Positions 52,981 to 62,861 of a stretch of 64,000 bases of DNA are shown piece after piece. The translations under genes and the position numbers were made by a program. Numbering within the stretch: the first letter of the stretch is position 1; each line of letters begins with the position of its first letter. A model generated the notes under the pieces. It did not search any database and was not told the origin of the DNA. It saw only the letters and a program-made list of their open reading frames with translations. This stretch comes from Rhizobium esperanzae (GTDB taxonomy: Bacteria > Pseudomonadota > Alphaproteobacteria > Rhizobiales > Rhizobiaceae): assembly GCF_014197615.1 (NCBI RefSeq), contig NZ_JACIFY010000001.1, forward strand, positions 124,001 through 188,000, written 5' to 3'.

Positions 52981-55086
52981 TTATCCTGCTCTCAGGAACC
53001 GGATCGCCTCATCGCGGCGGAAGAGATAGAGCAGGGTGCGGATCGCCTGTCCTCTTTCGCTGGTCAGTTCCGGATCGCGCTCGATCAGGTAGGCCGCATC
53101 CTTGCGGGCAATCTCGAGCAGATCGGCATGCGCCTCGAGGCTGGCAATGCGGAAGCCCGGCGTGCCGGATTGCCTTGTGCCGAGCAATTCGCCTTCGCCG
53201 CGCAGCTTCAGGTCCTCTTCGGCGATGCGAAAACCGTCCTCCGTCTCGCGCATGATCGAAAGCCGGGAATGGCCGGTTTCGCCAAGCGGCCCCTTATAGA
53301 GCAGGATGCAGGTCGAAGCCTCGTCGCCGCGCCCAACCCGGCCGCGCAGCTGATGCAGTTGCGCCAGGCCGAAGCGCTCGGCATGTTCGATCACCATGAT
53401 CGTCGCATCCGGCACGTCGACGCCCACTTCGACGACTGTCGTGGCGACGAGAAGCCGCGTCTCGCCGGTCTTGAACGCCATCATCGCCGCATCCTTCTCC
53501 GGCCCGCTCATGCGGCCGTGGATGAGGCCGATATCGGGGCCGAGTGTCGCGACCAGCGTCGCATGCCGTTCCTCGGCCGACATCAGGTCGAGTTCTTCGG
53601 ATTCTTCGACCAGTGGGCAGATCCAGTAGGCCTTCTTGCCCTCGGCGATTGCGCCCTGCAGCCGCCCGACGATTTCGCCGGTTCGCTCCATCGGCACGGT
53701 GATCGTCTGGATCGGTTTGCGGCCGGCCGGTTTTTCGGTGAGCTTGGAGACGTCCATATCGCCGAAGGCAGCAAGCACCAAAGTGCGCGGGATCGGCGTT
53801 GCCGTCATCACCAACATATGCGGCGAGATGCCCTTGGCGGTCAGCCGCAGCCGCTGATGCACGCCGAAGCGATGCTGTTCGTCGACAACGGCAAGCATCA
53901 GGTTGGCGTAGGTGACGCTGTCCTGGAACAGCGCATGCGTGCCGATGATGATCTGGGCGGCGCCGGAGGCGATGCGCTCCAGGATGTCTTCCCGTTCACG
54001 TCCCTTGGTGCGCCCCGTCAGCACCTCGATGCCGAGCCCTGATGAGGCGGCGAATTTCGAGATCGTCGCATGGTGCTGGCGTGCCAGGATTTCGGTCGGC
54101 GCCATCAGCACCGCCTGGCCGCCGCTCTCGATCACCGCCGCCATCGCCATCAGCGCCACCAGCGTCTTGCCGGCGCCGACATCGCCCTGCAGCAGCCGCA
54201 GCATGCGCTCGGTGCCGGCCATGTCTTTCAGAATGTCGGCGATCGCCTCGTTCTGGCTTGATGTGAGCTGGAAAGGCAATGTCTTCAAAATCTTGCCGCT
54301 GATTTCGCCGGTCGCATGCACCGGCTGGCCCGCCACTTTGCGCAGCCTCTGGCGCACCAGGCTCAGCGACAGCTGGCCGGCGAGGAATTCGTCATAGGCA
54401 AGCCGGCGCCGGGCAGGGGCCTGCGGATCTATATCTCCGGGGTCGCGCGGCTCGTGCAGCATGTGGAAGCTGTCGCGGATCGATGGCAGGCCCTGCTTCT
54501 CGGTCAAGGCGAGATCGATCCATTCCGGCAGCTCTGGAAAACGCGGCAGCGCGCCGTCGATGATCTTGCGCAATGTCTTCGGCGAGAGACCCGCCGTCAG
54601 CGGGTAGATCGGCTCGACGAGCGGCAGGTTCTCCGCCTCCTCCGCTTTGACGATATAATCTGGGTGCACCATCGAGGCGCGGCCGTTGAACCAGTCGACC
54701 TTGCCGCTGACCGTCACCTCGGCGTCGACGGGCAGCTGTTTTTCCAGCCACGCCGCCTGTCCGCGGAAGAAGACCAGCGTCAACTCGCCGGTCTCGTCAT
54801 GCAGGAAGACGCGGTAGGGGACATTGCTTTTGCCCCGTGGCGGCACCTGGTGTCGGTCGACCCGCGCTGTGATCGTCACGATCGCGCCCTGCGGCGCGCG
54901 GGCGATTCCCGGCTGGTTGCGCCGGTCGATCAGCGAAAAGGGCGCGTGGAAGAGGAGGTCGATGACCCGGCAGTCCTCCGTCGTATCGCGCCCGAGCAGC
55001 TTGACCAGCAGTTCGGCGATCTTCGGGCCGACGCCCGGAAGGCCCGAAATGGGAGAAAACAGCGGATCGAGAATGGCGGGGCGCAT
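52981..55086 (-). CDS. recG: ATP-dependent DNA helicase RecG
   Basis: A 701-residue branch-migration helicase that processes stalled replication forks and Holliday junctions. The N-terminal wedge domain contains HPDYIV and PIYPLTAGLSPK. Helicase motif I is GDVGAGKT (near residue 300), motif II is DEQHRFGVHQR (near 399), and the C-terminal domain has QLHQLRGRVGRG. The start at 55086 (MRPAILDPLF) is chosen as the natural N-terminus. It diverges from sdhE with about 90 bp between starts. Confidence 0.93.
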   Translation of the reverse strand: MRPAILDPLFSPISGLPGVGPKIAELLVKLLGRDTTEDCRVIDLLFHAPFSLIDRRNQPGIARAPQGAIVTITARVDRHQVPPRGKSNVPYRVFLHDETGELTLVFFRGQAAWLEKQLPVDAEVTVSGKVDWFNGRASMVHPDYIVKAEEAENLPLVEPIYPLTAGLSPKTLRKIIDGALPRFPELPEWIDLALTEKQGLPSIRDSFHMLHEPRDPGDIDPQAPARRRLAYDEFLAGQLSLSLVRQRLRKVAGQPVHATGEISGKILKTLPFQLTSSQNEAIADILKDMAGTERMLRLLQGDVGAGKTLVALMAMAAVIESGGQAVLMAPTEILARQHHATISKFAASSGLGIEVLTGRTKGREREDILERIASGAAQIIIGTHALFQDSVTYANLMLAVVDEQHRFGVHQRLRLTAKGISPHMLVMTATPIPRTLVLAAFGDMDVSKLTEKPAGRKPIQTITVPMERTGEIVGRLQGAIAEGKKAYWICPLVEESEELDLMSAEERHATLVATLGPDIGLIHGRMSGPEKDAAMMAFKTGETRLLVATTVVEVGVDVPDATIMVIEHAERFGLAQLHQLRGRVGRGDEASTCILLYKGPLGETGHSRLSIMRETEDGFRIAEEDLKLRGEGELLGTRQSGTPGFRIASLEAHADLLEIARKDAAYLIERDPELTSERGQAIRTLLYLFRRDEAIRFLRAG

Positions 55087-55178
55087 GCGGCCAAAATGCG
55101 ATGAACAATGCGGCCTTGGCAAGGCTGACAAGCCGCTTTCCAGGGTCTATAGAGGCGCATCAACAGGAAGGTAATGCC

Positions 55179-55484
55179 ATGACAGGTGTCACGCTCACGA
55201 GTGCCGGTCTCGACCCGCGCCGCCGCCGGATCCTTTTCCGTTGCTGGCATCGCGGCATTCGCGAGATGGATCTGGTTTTCGGCCAGTTTGCCGAAGCCGA
55301 GCTCGCCAGACTGTCGGATGCCGAGCTCGACGAGTTCGAGACGATCATGGCGGAAGAGGACAATGATCTCGTCCGCTGGATCATGGGAACATGGCCGGTG
55401 CCTGAACGTTTCCAGACACCGATGTTTGCCCGCCTGGCCGCCTATACGCCCGATTTCGACAAGCCCCTCAGGACGCCGGAATGA
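55179..55484 (+). CDS. sdhE: Succinate dehydrogenase flavinylation factor SdhE
   Basis: A 101-residue helical protein that promotes covalent FAD attachment to succinate dehydrogenase. The RGxxE motif is present as RGIREMD, followed by the acidic run EFETIMAEEDNDLVRWIMG. The start at 55179 (MTGVTL) has AGGAAGG seven bases upstream. Its stop overlaps mfd (ATGA), so the two are co-translated. Confidence 0.9.
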   Translation: MTGVTLTSAGLDPRRRRILFRCWHRGIREMDLVFGQFAEAELARLSDAELDEFETIMAEEDNDLVRWIMGTWPVPERFQTPMFARLAAYTPDFDKPLRTPE

Positions 55485-58400
55485 TCCCTGGTTTTGATGC
55501 GAAGAAGCTTGCGGCCATTGCCGAGCCGCTGACGATCGGCAATGTGCCTGCCGGCCTTGAAACGCTGCTGCTCGCCGAGCTCGCCCGTGCGGGAGAGCCG
55601 GTCGCCTATGTCATGTCCGACGGCCACCGCATGGCCGATATCGAACAGATGCTGAGCTTTGTCGCCCCCGACATTCCGGTTCTCACCCTGCCGGCCTGGG
55701 ACTGTCTGCCCTATGACCGCGTCTCGCCGAGCGCCGATACCTCGGCCCGCCGGCTTGCCGCACTCGGTGGCCTGATTGCCCACCGCAAAAAGCCGCATGC
55801 CGCGATTGTGCTCGTCACCGCCAATGCCATGCTGCAGAAGGTGGCGCCCCAGGATGTGATCGAGAGCCTCAGCTTTTCGGCCCGTCCCGGTAACCAGCTG
55901 CGCATGGACGATCTCGCCGGGCGCCTGGAGCGCAACGGCTTCGACCGTGTCGCGACCGTCCGCGAGGTCGGCGAATATGCCGTGCGCGGCGGCATTCTCG
56001 ATGTCTTCGTGCCAGGCTCGGAAGAGCCGGTCCGCTTGGATTTCTTCGGAGATACGCTGGAATCGATCCGCAGCTTCGATCCGGCCAGCCAGCGCACGAC
56101 CGGCCAGGTCCGCTCCCTCGATCTCAATCCGATGAGCGAGGTGACGCTGACGCCGGATACGATCAGCCGCTTCCGCAAGAACTACCTCTCGGCTTTCGGC
56201 GCGGCGACGCGCGACGACGCGCTCTATCTCGCCGTCTCCGAAGGCCGCCGTTATCCCGGTATGGAGCATTGGCTGCCGCTCTTCTATGAGAAGCTCGATA
56301 CCGTCTTCGATTATCTCAGCGGCTTCCGTGTCGTCACCGACCATACGGTGCGTGAAGCGGCCGAAGAGCGCTCCAAGCTCGTTTTCGATTATTACGACGC
56401 CCGCCTGAATTCCGGCCAGCCGGCCAAGAACCAGATGGCCCAGGGCACACCCTACAAGCCGGTGACGCCGGGCCAGCTCTATCTCGACAGCAAGCTTTTC
56501 GCAAAAACCCTGGATGCGCTCGGTGCGATCCGCATCAGCCCCTTCAACGAAATCGAAGGCGAGGCGAGGCGGGTCGTCAATATCGATGCCCGCCAGGGCC
56601 AGCGCTGGGCCCGTTCGAATGCCGAAGGCGGCGATGCCGAACGCATCAACATCTTCGACATCGTCGTCAAGCATATTGCCGACCGCCGCGCCGGCGGCGC
56701 GAGAGTGCTCGTCACCGCCTGGACCGAAGGCTCGCTGGAACGTCTGTTGCAGGTGCTGAACGAGCACGGCCTGGAAAAGGTCAAGCCGATCGAGGCGCTG
56801 AAGGATGTCGCTTCGCTGGCGCGGGGCGAGGCTGCTGCTGCCGTGCTCAGTCTCGAATCCGGCTTCGAGGCCGGCGATCTCGTCGTCATCGGCGAGCAGG
56901 ATATATTGGGCGACCGCATGGTGCGCCGCTCGAAGCGCCGCAAGCGTGCGGCCGATTTCATCGCCGAGGTCGCCGGCCTCGATGAAGGTTCGATCGTCGT
57001 CCACGCCGAACACGGCATCGGCCGTTTCATTGGCCTGCGGACCATCGAGGCGGCAGGCGCCCCGCATGCCTGCCTCGAACTGCAATATGCCGACGAGGCC
57101 AAGCTCTTCCTGCCGGTCGAAAACATCGATCTCCTCTCGCGCTACGGCGGCGAGGGCACCGAGGCCCAGCTCGACAAGCTCGGCGGCGGCGCCTGGCAGA
57201 TGCGCAAGGCCAAGCTGAAGAGGCGCCTGCTCGATATGGCCGATGCGCTGATCCGCATCGCCGCCGAGCGCCTGACACGCCACGCACCGATGCTGACGAC
57301 GCCGGAAGGTCTCTACGACGAATTCGCCGCCCGCTTCCCCTATGACGAGACCGAGGACCAGGACAACGCCATCGAGGCGGTCCGCTCCGATCTCGGCGCC
57401 GGCCGGCCGATGGACCGTCTGGTCTGCGGCGACGTCGGTTTCGGCAAGACCGAAGTGGCGCTGCGCGCCGCTTTCGTCGCGGCGATGAACGGCGTCCAGG
57501 TTGCCGTCGTCGTGCCGACGACGCTGCTGGCTCGCCAGCATTTCAAGACCTTTTCCGAGCGTTTCCGCGGTCTGCCGGTGCGCATCCAGCAGGCTTCGCG
57601 CCTGGTCGGCGCCAAGGAGCTGGCGCTGACCAAGAAGGAAGTGGCCGACGGCAAGACCGACATCGTCGTCGGCACCCATGCGCTGCTCGGCGCCGGCATC
57701 AAATTCGCCAATCTCGGCCTGCTCGTCATCGACGAGGAGCAGCACTTCGGTGTGAAGCACAAGGAACGGTTGAAGGAACTGAAGAGCGATGTGCACGTGC
57801 TGACGCTGTCGGCAACGCCGATTCCGCGCACGCTGCAGCTCGCCATGACCGGCGTGCGCGAGTTGTCGCTGATCACTACGCCGCCGGTCGACCGCATGGC
57901 GGTGCGCACCTTCATCTCGCCCTTCGACAGCCTGGTCATCCGCGAGACGCTGATGCGCGAGCATTATCGCGGCGGCCAGAGCTTCTATGTCTGCCCGAGG
58001 CTTGCCGATCTCGCGGATATCCATGCCTTCCTGCAGTCCGATGTGCCGGAGCTGAAGGTCGCCGTCGCCCATGGCCAGATGCCGGCCGGCGAACTCGAAG
58101 ACATCATGAACGCCTTCTATGAAGGCCGCTACGACGTGCTGCTGTCCACAACCATCGTCGAATCCGGCCTCGACGTGCCGACAGCCAATACGCTGATCGT
58201 TCACCGCGCCGATATGTTCGGCCTCGCCCAGCTCTATCAGCTGCGCGGCCGCGTCGGCCGCTCGAAGGTGCGCGCTTTCGCGCTCTTCACCCTGCCTGTC
58301 AACAAGGTGCTGACGGCCACGGCCGACCGCCGGCTGAAGGTGCTGCAATCGCTGGACACGCTCGGCGCTGGCTTCCAGCTGGCAAGCCACGATCTCGATA

Positions 58401-58981
58401 TTCGCGGTGCCGGCAATCTGCTCGGCGAGGAGCAGTCGGGCCACATCAAGGAGGTCGGCTTCGAACTCTATCAGCAGATGCTGGAAGAGGCGGTTGCCGA
58501 GGTCAAGGGTGTCGACGAGATCCAGGATACCGGCTGGTCGCCGCAAATTTCGGTCGGCACCACGGTGATGATCCCGGAAAACTATGTGCCCGACCTGCAT
58601 CTGCGCATGGCGCTCTATCGCCGTCTCGGCGAAATCACCGAACTCAAGGAGATCGACGGCTTCGGCGCCGAGATGATCGACCGCTTCGGGCCGATGCCGA
58701 TCGAAGTCCAGCATCTGCTGAAGATCGTCTACATCAAGTCGCTCTGCCGCACCGCCAATGTCGAAAAGCTCGATGCCGGCCCGAAGGGCGTGGTCGTGCA
58801 GTTCCGCAACAAGGAATTCCCCAACCCGGCAAACCTCGTCGGCTATATCGGCAGGCAGGGCACGATGGCGAAGATCCGCCCCGATCACAGCCTCTTCCTG
58901 ACCCGCGACCTGCCGACCCCGGAAAAACGCCTGCAGGGTGCGGCTGTTATCATGACGCAGCTGGCGGAGATGGCGAAGTAA
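55481..58981 (+). CDS. mfd: Transcription-repair coupling factor Mfd
   Basis: A 1166-residue ATPase that removes RNA polymerase stalled at DNA lesions and recruits UvrA. Domains in order: UvrB-homology module, residues 1-about 350; RNA-polymerase-interacting (CarD-like) domain, about 490-600 (GSIVVHAEHGIGRF); RecG-like translocase with Walker A GDVGFGKTE (648-656) and DEEQ (about 750); C-terminal regulatory domain. Length is full. The start overlaps sdhE by four bases. A long open frame antisense to the gene is a codon-composition artefact. Confidence 0.95.
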   Translation: MIPGFDAKKLAAIAEPLTIGNVPAGLETLLLAELARAGEPVAYVMSDGHRMADIEQMLSFVAPDIPVLTLPAWDCLPYDRVSPSADTSARRLAALGGLIAHRKKPHAAIVLVTANAMLQKVAPQDVIESLSFSARPGNQLRMDDLAGRLERNGFDRVATVREVGEYAVRGGILDVFVPGSEEPVRLDFFGDTLESIRSFDPASQRTTGQVRSLDLNPMSEVTLTPDTISRFRKNYLSAFGAATRDDALYLAVSEGRRYPGMEHWLPLFYEKLDTVFDYLSGFRVVTDHTVREAAEERSKLVFDYYDARLNSGQPAKNQMAQGTPYKPVTPGQLYLDSKLFAKTLDALGAIRISPFNEIEGEARRVVNIDARQGQRWARSNAEGGDAERINIFDIVVKHIADRRAGGARVLVTAWTEGSLERLLQVLNEHGLEKVKPIEALKDVASLARGEAAAAVLSLESGFEAGDLVVIGEQDILGDRMVRRSKRRKRAADFIAEVAGLDEGSIVVHAEHGIGRFIGLRTIEAAGAPHACLELQYADEAKLFLPVENIDLLSRYGGEGTEAQLDKLGGGAWQMRKAKLKRRLLDMADALIRIAAERLTRHAPMLTTPEGLYDEFAARFPYDETEDQDNAIEAVRSDLGAGRPMDRLVCGDVGFGKTEVALRAAFVAAMNGVQVAVVVPTTLLARQHFKTFSERFRGLPVRIQQASRLVGAKELALTKKEVADGKTDIVVGTHALLGAGIKFANLGLLVIDEEQHFGVKHKERLKELKSDVHVLTLSATPIPRTLQLAMTGVRELSLITTPPVDRMAVRTFISPFDSLVIRETLMREHYRGGQSFYVCPRLADLADIHAFLQSDVPELKVAVAHGQMPAGELEDIMNAFYEGRYDVLLSTTIVESGLDVPTANTLIVHRADMFGLAQLYQLRGRVGRSKVRAFALFTLPVNKVLTATADRRLKVLQSLDTLGAGFQLASHDLDIRGAGNLLGEEQSGHIKEVGFELYQQMLEEAVAEVKGVDEIQDTGWSPQISVGTTVMIPENYVPDLHLRMALYRRLGEITELKEIDGFGAEMIDRFGPMPIEVQHLLKIVYIKSLCRTANVEKLDAGPKGVVVQFRNKEFPNPANLVGYIGRQGTMAKIRPDHSLFLTRDLPTPEKRLQGAAVIMTQLAEMAK

Positions 58982-58997
58982 ACAGAGGAAGATTGAT

Positions 58998-59465
58998 ATG
59001 GCGACATATGGCGCAACGATCGCCTGGCAGCGGAAGGGCGAGACTTTCACCGACAATCGCTACAGCCGCGCCCACCTCTGGACCTTCGATGGCGGCATCG
59101 AGGTGAGGGCGTCTTCTTCCGCGCATGTCGTCCCGCTGCCCTATTCAGCCGAGGACGCCGTCGATCCGGAGGAGGCTTTCGTCGCTTCGCTTTCCAGCTG
59201 CCATATGCTGTGGTTCCTGTCGATCGCCGCCAAACAGAGCTTTTGCGTCGACAGCTACACCGATGCCGCCGAGGGCGTCATGGACAGGAATGCCGAAGGC
59301 CGTTTGGCCATGACCGTCGTGACGCTGAGGCCGCATGTCGTCTTCAGCGGTGAGAAGCAGCCCTCTCTGAGCGAGCTCGAAGCCCTGCATCACCGCGCCC
59401 ATGACGAATGTTTCATCGCCAACTCGGTGAAGACTGAAGTGCGCTGCGTTCCGGTTCTGGGGTGA
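58998..59465 (+). CDS. OsmC family peroxidase-like protein
   Basis: A 155-residue OsmC-type protein. The two redox cysteines are C68 (SSCHMLWF) and C138 (HDECFIANSV), placed as in OsmC/Ohr. It probably reduces organic hydroperoxides in the cytosol. GAGGA lies upstream of the ATG. It follows mfd by 16 bp and could be its last operon member. The subgroup resembles the general OsmC class rather than Ohr, so the exact peroxide is uncertain. Confidence 0.85.
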   Translation: MATYGATIAWQRKGETFTDNRYSRAHLWTFDGGIEVRASSSAHVVPLPYSAEDAVDPEEAFVASLSSCHMLWFLSIAAKQSFCVDSYTDAAEGVMDRNAEGRLAMTVVTLRPHVVFSGEKQPSLSELEALHHRAHDECFIANSVKTEVRCVPVLG

Positions 59466-59474
59466 CGCGCGGCT

Positions 59475-60032
59475 TCAGTCGCCCGGCGGCTCCGACCAGC
59501 CGATCAGCTTTGCCCATTCATTGGCGCCGTCCATGATGATGTCGAACACCGGGTCCTTGATGTCGTAGTAGAAATCGACGTCCTCGGGAAAGCGCTGGGC
59601 GAGCCGCTGCTTGATCAGCGCATAGGCGTTCGCCGCCGTCGGATGGGCACGCAGGAAGTCTCGGCAGAGCAGGGAGTAGCGTTGGTTGAAGCGGCCTCTT
59701 TGCCGGATATGCAGATTGGCCGGGCGTCCTTTGCTGCGATAGAAGGCCTTGCGCAGTTCGCCGTCTGCCAGTTCAAGTCCCGGAGGGCAGTGATCGATGG
59801 TGATGGGCCGGCGCTCGAAGCCGGCCTGTTCGAATGCGTCGGCATCGACATCAGCCAGCTCGTTCACCGTCAGCTGGAGATCGATGATATCCTTGGCGGG
59901 AAGGCCGGGAATGGCCGTCGAGCCGATATGATGCAGATAGGCTCCGGCGGGTGCCGCACCCATGACGGCGCGCTTGAGCGCTGCGAAATCCTCGGCCCAA
60001 CTTTGTCGCGGCTGTTCGATCTCGATCCGCAT
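59475..60032 (-). CDS. GrpB family protein
   Basis: A 185-residue protein of the GrpB/UPF0157 family (nucleotidyltransferase-like fold). The conserved opening HHIGSTAIPGLPAKDIIDLQLTV and the later LHIRQRGRFNQRYSLLCRDFLRAHP are clear. Function is not established; some relatives are fused to dephospho-CoA kinase. It converges with the OsmC gene, with nine bases between them, and follows the FrnE-like gene by eight bases, so those two are one operon. Confidence 0.85.
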   Translation of the reverse strand: MRIEIEQPRQSWAEDFAALKRAVMGAAPAGAYLHHIGSTAIPGLPAKDIIDLQLTVNELADVDADAFEQAGFERRPITIDHCPPGLELADGELRKAFYRSKGRPANLHIRQRGRFNQRYSLLCRDFLRAHPTAANAYALIKQRLAQRFPEDVDFYYDIKDPVFDIIMDGANEWAKLIGWSEPPGD

Positions 60033-60040
60033 CGATAGAC

Positions 60041-60712
60041 TCAGTTCAGCCCCGACCGCGCCTCGGCCTTGGCCTTGGCAATATCGCGCAGCGCACTCGC
60101 CAGCACATCCGGTGTCTGCGCGCCGCTGACGGCATATTGCTGGTCGAAGATGAAGAACGGCACGCCGTTGACGCCCATTTCCTGCGCCGCCTTGATCTCC
60201 GCGACGATCAGGTCGCGATCGGCATCGGAGGCAAGCAGCGAGGCGATGACCGAGCGGTCGAGGCCGGCCTTTTCGGCGATATCGAGCAGTACTTGATGGT
60301 CGCCGACATTGCGGCCTTCCTCGAAATTCGCCTTGAACAGCGCCGTGACGACCTTGTCCTGCTTCTCGCGGCCTTCGATCATCGCCCAGTGGACCAGCCG
60401 GTGGGCGTCGAGCGTATTCGGGCCGATCTTGATCGCTTCGAAATCGAAGGCGATGCCGACTTCGCGGCCGAGGTCAGTGAGCATCTTGTGGGCCTGGGCC
60501 ACGCGCTCCTCGCCGCCGAGCTTCTCAGCCAGCGCCTTCTTCTGGTCGACACCTTCCTTGGGATAGTCGGGATTGAGCCGGTACGGCCGCCAGTTGATAT
60601 CGACGCCGATCTCGTCCTGCACCTCGGCGATGGCGAGTTCCAGCCGCGCCTTGCCGAGATAACACCAGGGGCAGACGACATCCGAGACGACGTCGATGGT
60701 GATGCGTTCCAT
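60041..60712 (-). CDS. DsbA/FrnE-like oxidoreductase
   Basis: A 223-residue thioredoxin-fold protein of the FrnE/2-hydroxychromene-2-carboxylate isomerase group. The CPWC active site is at residues 14-17 (DVVCPWCYLG), and the cis-proline loop is NGVPFFIF. There is no signal peptide, so it is cytosolic, unlike periplasmic DsbA. The start at 60712 (MERITIDVV) is chosen over a longer frame. It is co-oriented with the GrpB gene downstream and the YejA-like gene upstream. Confidence 0.85.
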   Translation of the reverse strand: MERITIDVVSDVVCPWCYLGKARLELAIAEVQDEIGVDINWRPYRLNPDYPKEGVDQKKALAEKLGGEERVAQAHKMLTDLGREVGIAFDFEAIKIGPNTLDAHRLVHWAMIEGREKQDKVVTALFKANFEEGRNVGDHQVLLDIAEKAGLDRSVIASLLASDADRDLIVAEIKAAQEMGVNGVPFFIFDQQYAVSGAQTPDVLASALRDIAKAKAEARSGLN

Positions 60713-60774
60713 GAGGACTTTCCTTATTCTATCCGTCTCCTGGGAGACATTGGGCCGAGGCGGTTCGGCGGCGT

Positions 60775-62577
60775 TTACTGCACGCTTGCATCCCACCATA
60801 CCGGCAGCTGATAACCATTGAGCGGCGCGCTGTCGGGACGACCGATGCGCTTGCTGTGGGCTACCCATTGCTGGTCGATATGATAGAGCGGCAGCACGTA
60901 ATGGCCGGAGAGCAGCATCCGATCGTAGGAGCGCACTGCCGCGGTGAAATCTTCCGCCGAGCGCGCCCTGAGCAGATGGTCGATTAGCGTGTCGAGATCG
61001 GGATCGTTGGCGCCGGCGAAGCTGTCCGTCCCCTCGCGCGTGCGTGCGGCGGAAGACCAGCGGCCGAGCTGTTCGTTACCCGGCGACAGCGACGAAGTGT
61101 AGGATTTCATGATCATATCGTAATCGAAGCTGTTCGTCCGGCTCTGATATTGCGAATCGTCGACCGTGCGAATCGAGGCGGCAATGCCGATCGCCTGCAG
61201 TGACCGCTGGTAGGCGATGGCGAGCTTTTCCTGGTCGGCATTTTGCGTCATGATTTCGAAGGCGAGCTGGCGGCCTGAAGCATCAGCCATCTTGCCGCCC
61301 TGGATCGTATAGCCGCCCTGTTTCAACTGCTCGACCGCCTGCTTCAGCACATTGCGGTCGCGGCCCGAGCCATCGGTCACCGGCAGCTTGTAGGTGCCGT
61401 CGAGAATACTGGGCGCGATTTTGTCCTTGATCGGTCCGAGCAGAGCAAGCTCTGCCGCATTGGCCGGAACGCCGAAACTCGAAAGTTCGGAATTCTGCCA
61501 GAAGCTCTGCGTGCGCTTATAGGCACCGGAATAGAGGTTCTTATTCGCCCATTCGAAATCGAATACCAGCGACAGGCCTTCGCGCACCTTTGGATCGGTA
61601 AAGATCGGCCGGCGCGTGTTGAACACGAAGCCGAGCATGCCGCTCGGCAGTTTCGGCGTGTACACCTCCTTGACGATAGCTCCCGAGGTGACGGCTGGGA
61701 AATCATAGGCATTGGCCCAATGGCCGGGATTGCCATCGGGATAGACATCGATATCGCCCTTCTTGAAGGCCTCGAACAGCGTCGTGTCCTGCAGGAAATA
61801 TTGCACGGTGATCTGGTCGTAATTGTCGGTGCCGACTTTCGAGGGAATGTCCTTGCCCCAGTAGTTCGGATCGCGCTCAAATGTGATGCTCTCGCCGGGC
61901 TTGACCGTCCTTACCTTGTAGGGACCAGAGCCGACCGGTGGTGCCAGCGATGTACGGTCGAAGGTTTCGGGATCAATCGCATGTTTCGGCAGCACCGGGA
62001 AAAGGCCGAAGATCAAAGGCGTCTCGCGGTCGGCCTTGTCGTTGAAGGTGAAGCGCACACTGTGTTCGCCGATCTTTTCCATCTTGGCGACGACGTTGAG
62101 GCGGTTGGCAAAGGGAACGCGGCCCTTGTCGCGCATCAGTTCGAAGGTGAACATCACGTCCTCGGGTGTCACCGGCTGACCGTCGGACCATTTCGCCGTC
62201 GGGTTGAGATTGAATTGGATGAAACTCCTGGCGTCATCCCATTCCACAGTCTCGGCAAGCAGGCCGTAGAGCGTGAAGGGCTCATCTCTCGATCGCTGCA
62301 TCAGTGATTCGTAGACGAGATTGCCATATTCCGGGTCCCACATGCCGCGCGCCGTCGTACGCATGCTTTTCAGGATGAACGGGTTCAGACTGTCGAAGGT
62401 GCCGACGACGCCATAGGTGATCTTGCCGCCCTTCTTCACGTCGGGATTGACGTAAGGGAAGTGTTTGTAGTCCGGCGGCAGGGCCGGCTCGCCATGCATC
62501 GCGATGCCGTGCAGCGGCTCGGCGGCAACAGCGCCGCACAGCAGCGAGAGGACGAGAGGGACGACGATCCGGAGCAT
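60775..62577 (-). CDS. YejA-like ABC binding protein
   Basis: A 600-residue family-5 periplasmic binding protein like YejA, which binds microcin C and long peptides. The signal peptide is residues 1-19 (ending VAA). Landmarks are HGIAMHGEPALPPDYKHFPY, DSLNPFILK and the segment GSGPYKV. The start at 62577 is natural; a longer frame upstream crosses the divergent promoter. No permease or ATPase genes lie beside it, so it is an orphan binding protein or uses a transporter encoded elsewhere. Confidence 0.88.
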   Translation of the reverse strand: MLRIVVPLVLSLLCGAVAAEPLHGIAMHGEPALPPDYKHFPYVNPDVKKGGKITYGVVGTFDSLNPFILKSMRTTARGMWDPEYGNLVYESLMQRSRDEPFTLYGLLAETVEWDDARSFIQFNLNPTAKWSDGQPVTPEDVMFTFELMRDKGRVPFANRLNVVAKMEKIGEHSVRFTFNDKADRETPLIFGLFPVLPKHAIDPETFDRTSLAPPVGSGPYKVRTVKPGESITFERDPNYWGKDIPSKVGTDNYDQITVQYFLQDTTLFEAFKKGDIDVYPDGNPGHWANAYDFPAVTSGAIVKEVYTPKLPSGMLGFVFNTRRPIFTDPKVREGLSLVFDFEWANKNLYSGAYKRTQSFWQNSELSSFGVPANAAELALLGPIKDKIAPSILDGTYKLPVTDGSGRDRNVLKQAVEQLKQGGYTIQGGKMADASGRQLAFEIMTQNADQEKLAIAYQRSLQAIGIAASIRTVDDSQYQSRTNSFDYDMIMKSYTSSLSPGNEQLGRWSSAARTREGTDSFAGANDPDLDTLIDHLLRARSAEDFTAAVRSYDRMLLSGHYVLPLYHIDQQWVAHSKRIGRPDSAPLNGYQLPVWWDASVQ

Positions 62578-62861
62578 TCGGTAATCCTTAAGACCACGAA
62601 AACGGGCATGATTCACCGCGGAGATTAGCATGGGGTCGCTCAATTCCAACACGGAGCGGCGATTTCTTCGGCATCGCGATGAAATTGCGCCTCGAATTGC
62701 CAAAGAAATGCTGGATATCTTGAACGCTGCGATGTAACAGGTGAACCCGAAGTTTGGGGTCATGCATTTGCCTTATTTTTTTAAGAGGTGAGTGCCGAAC
62801 GACCCGATGGTTGGGGCGGCAAGACGCGGCCCCGAACGGATATCAGGAGACGGAATTCGTT

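Noticed and set aside
55442..59056. 1204-codon open frame antisense to mfd
   Set aside because: Mirrors the codon composition of mfd, has no recognisable domain, and mfd itself is a complete textbook match.
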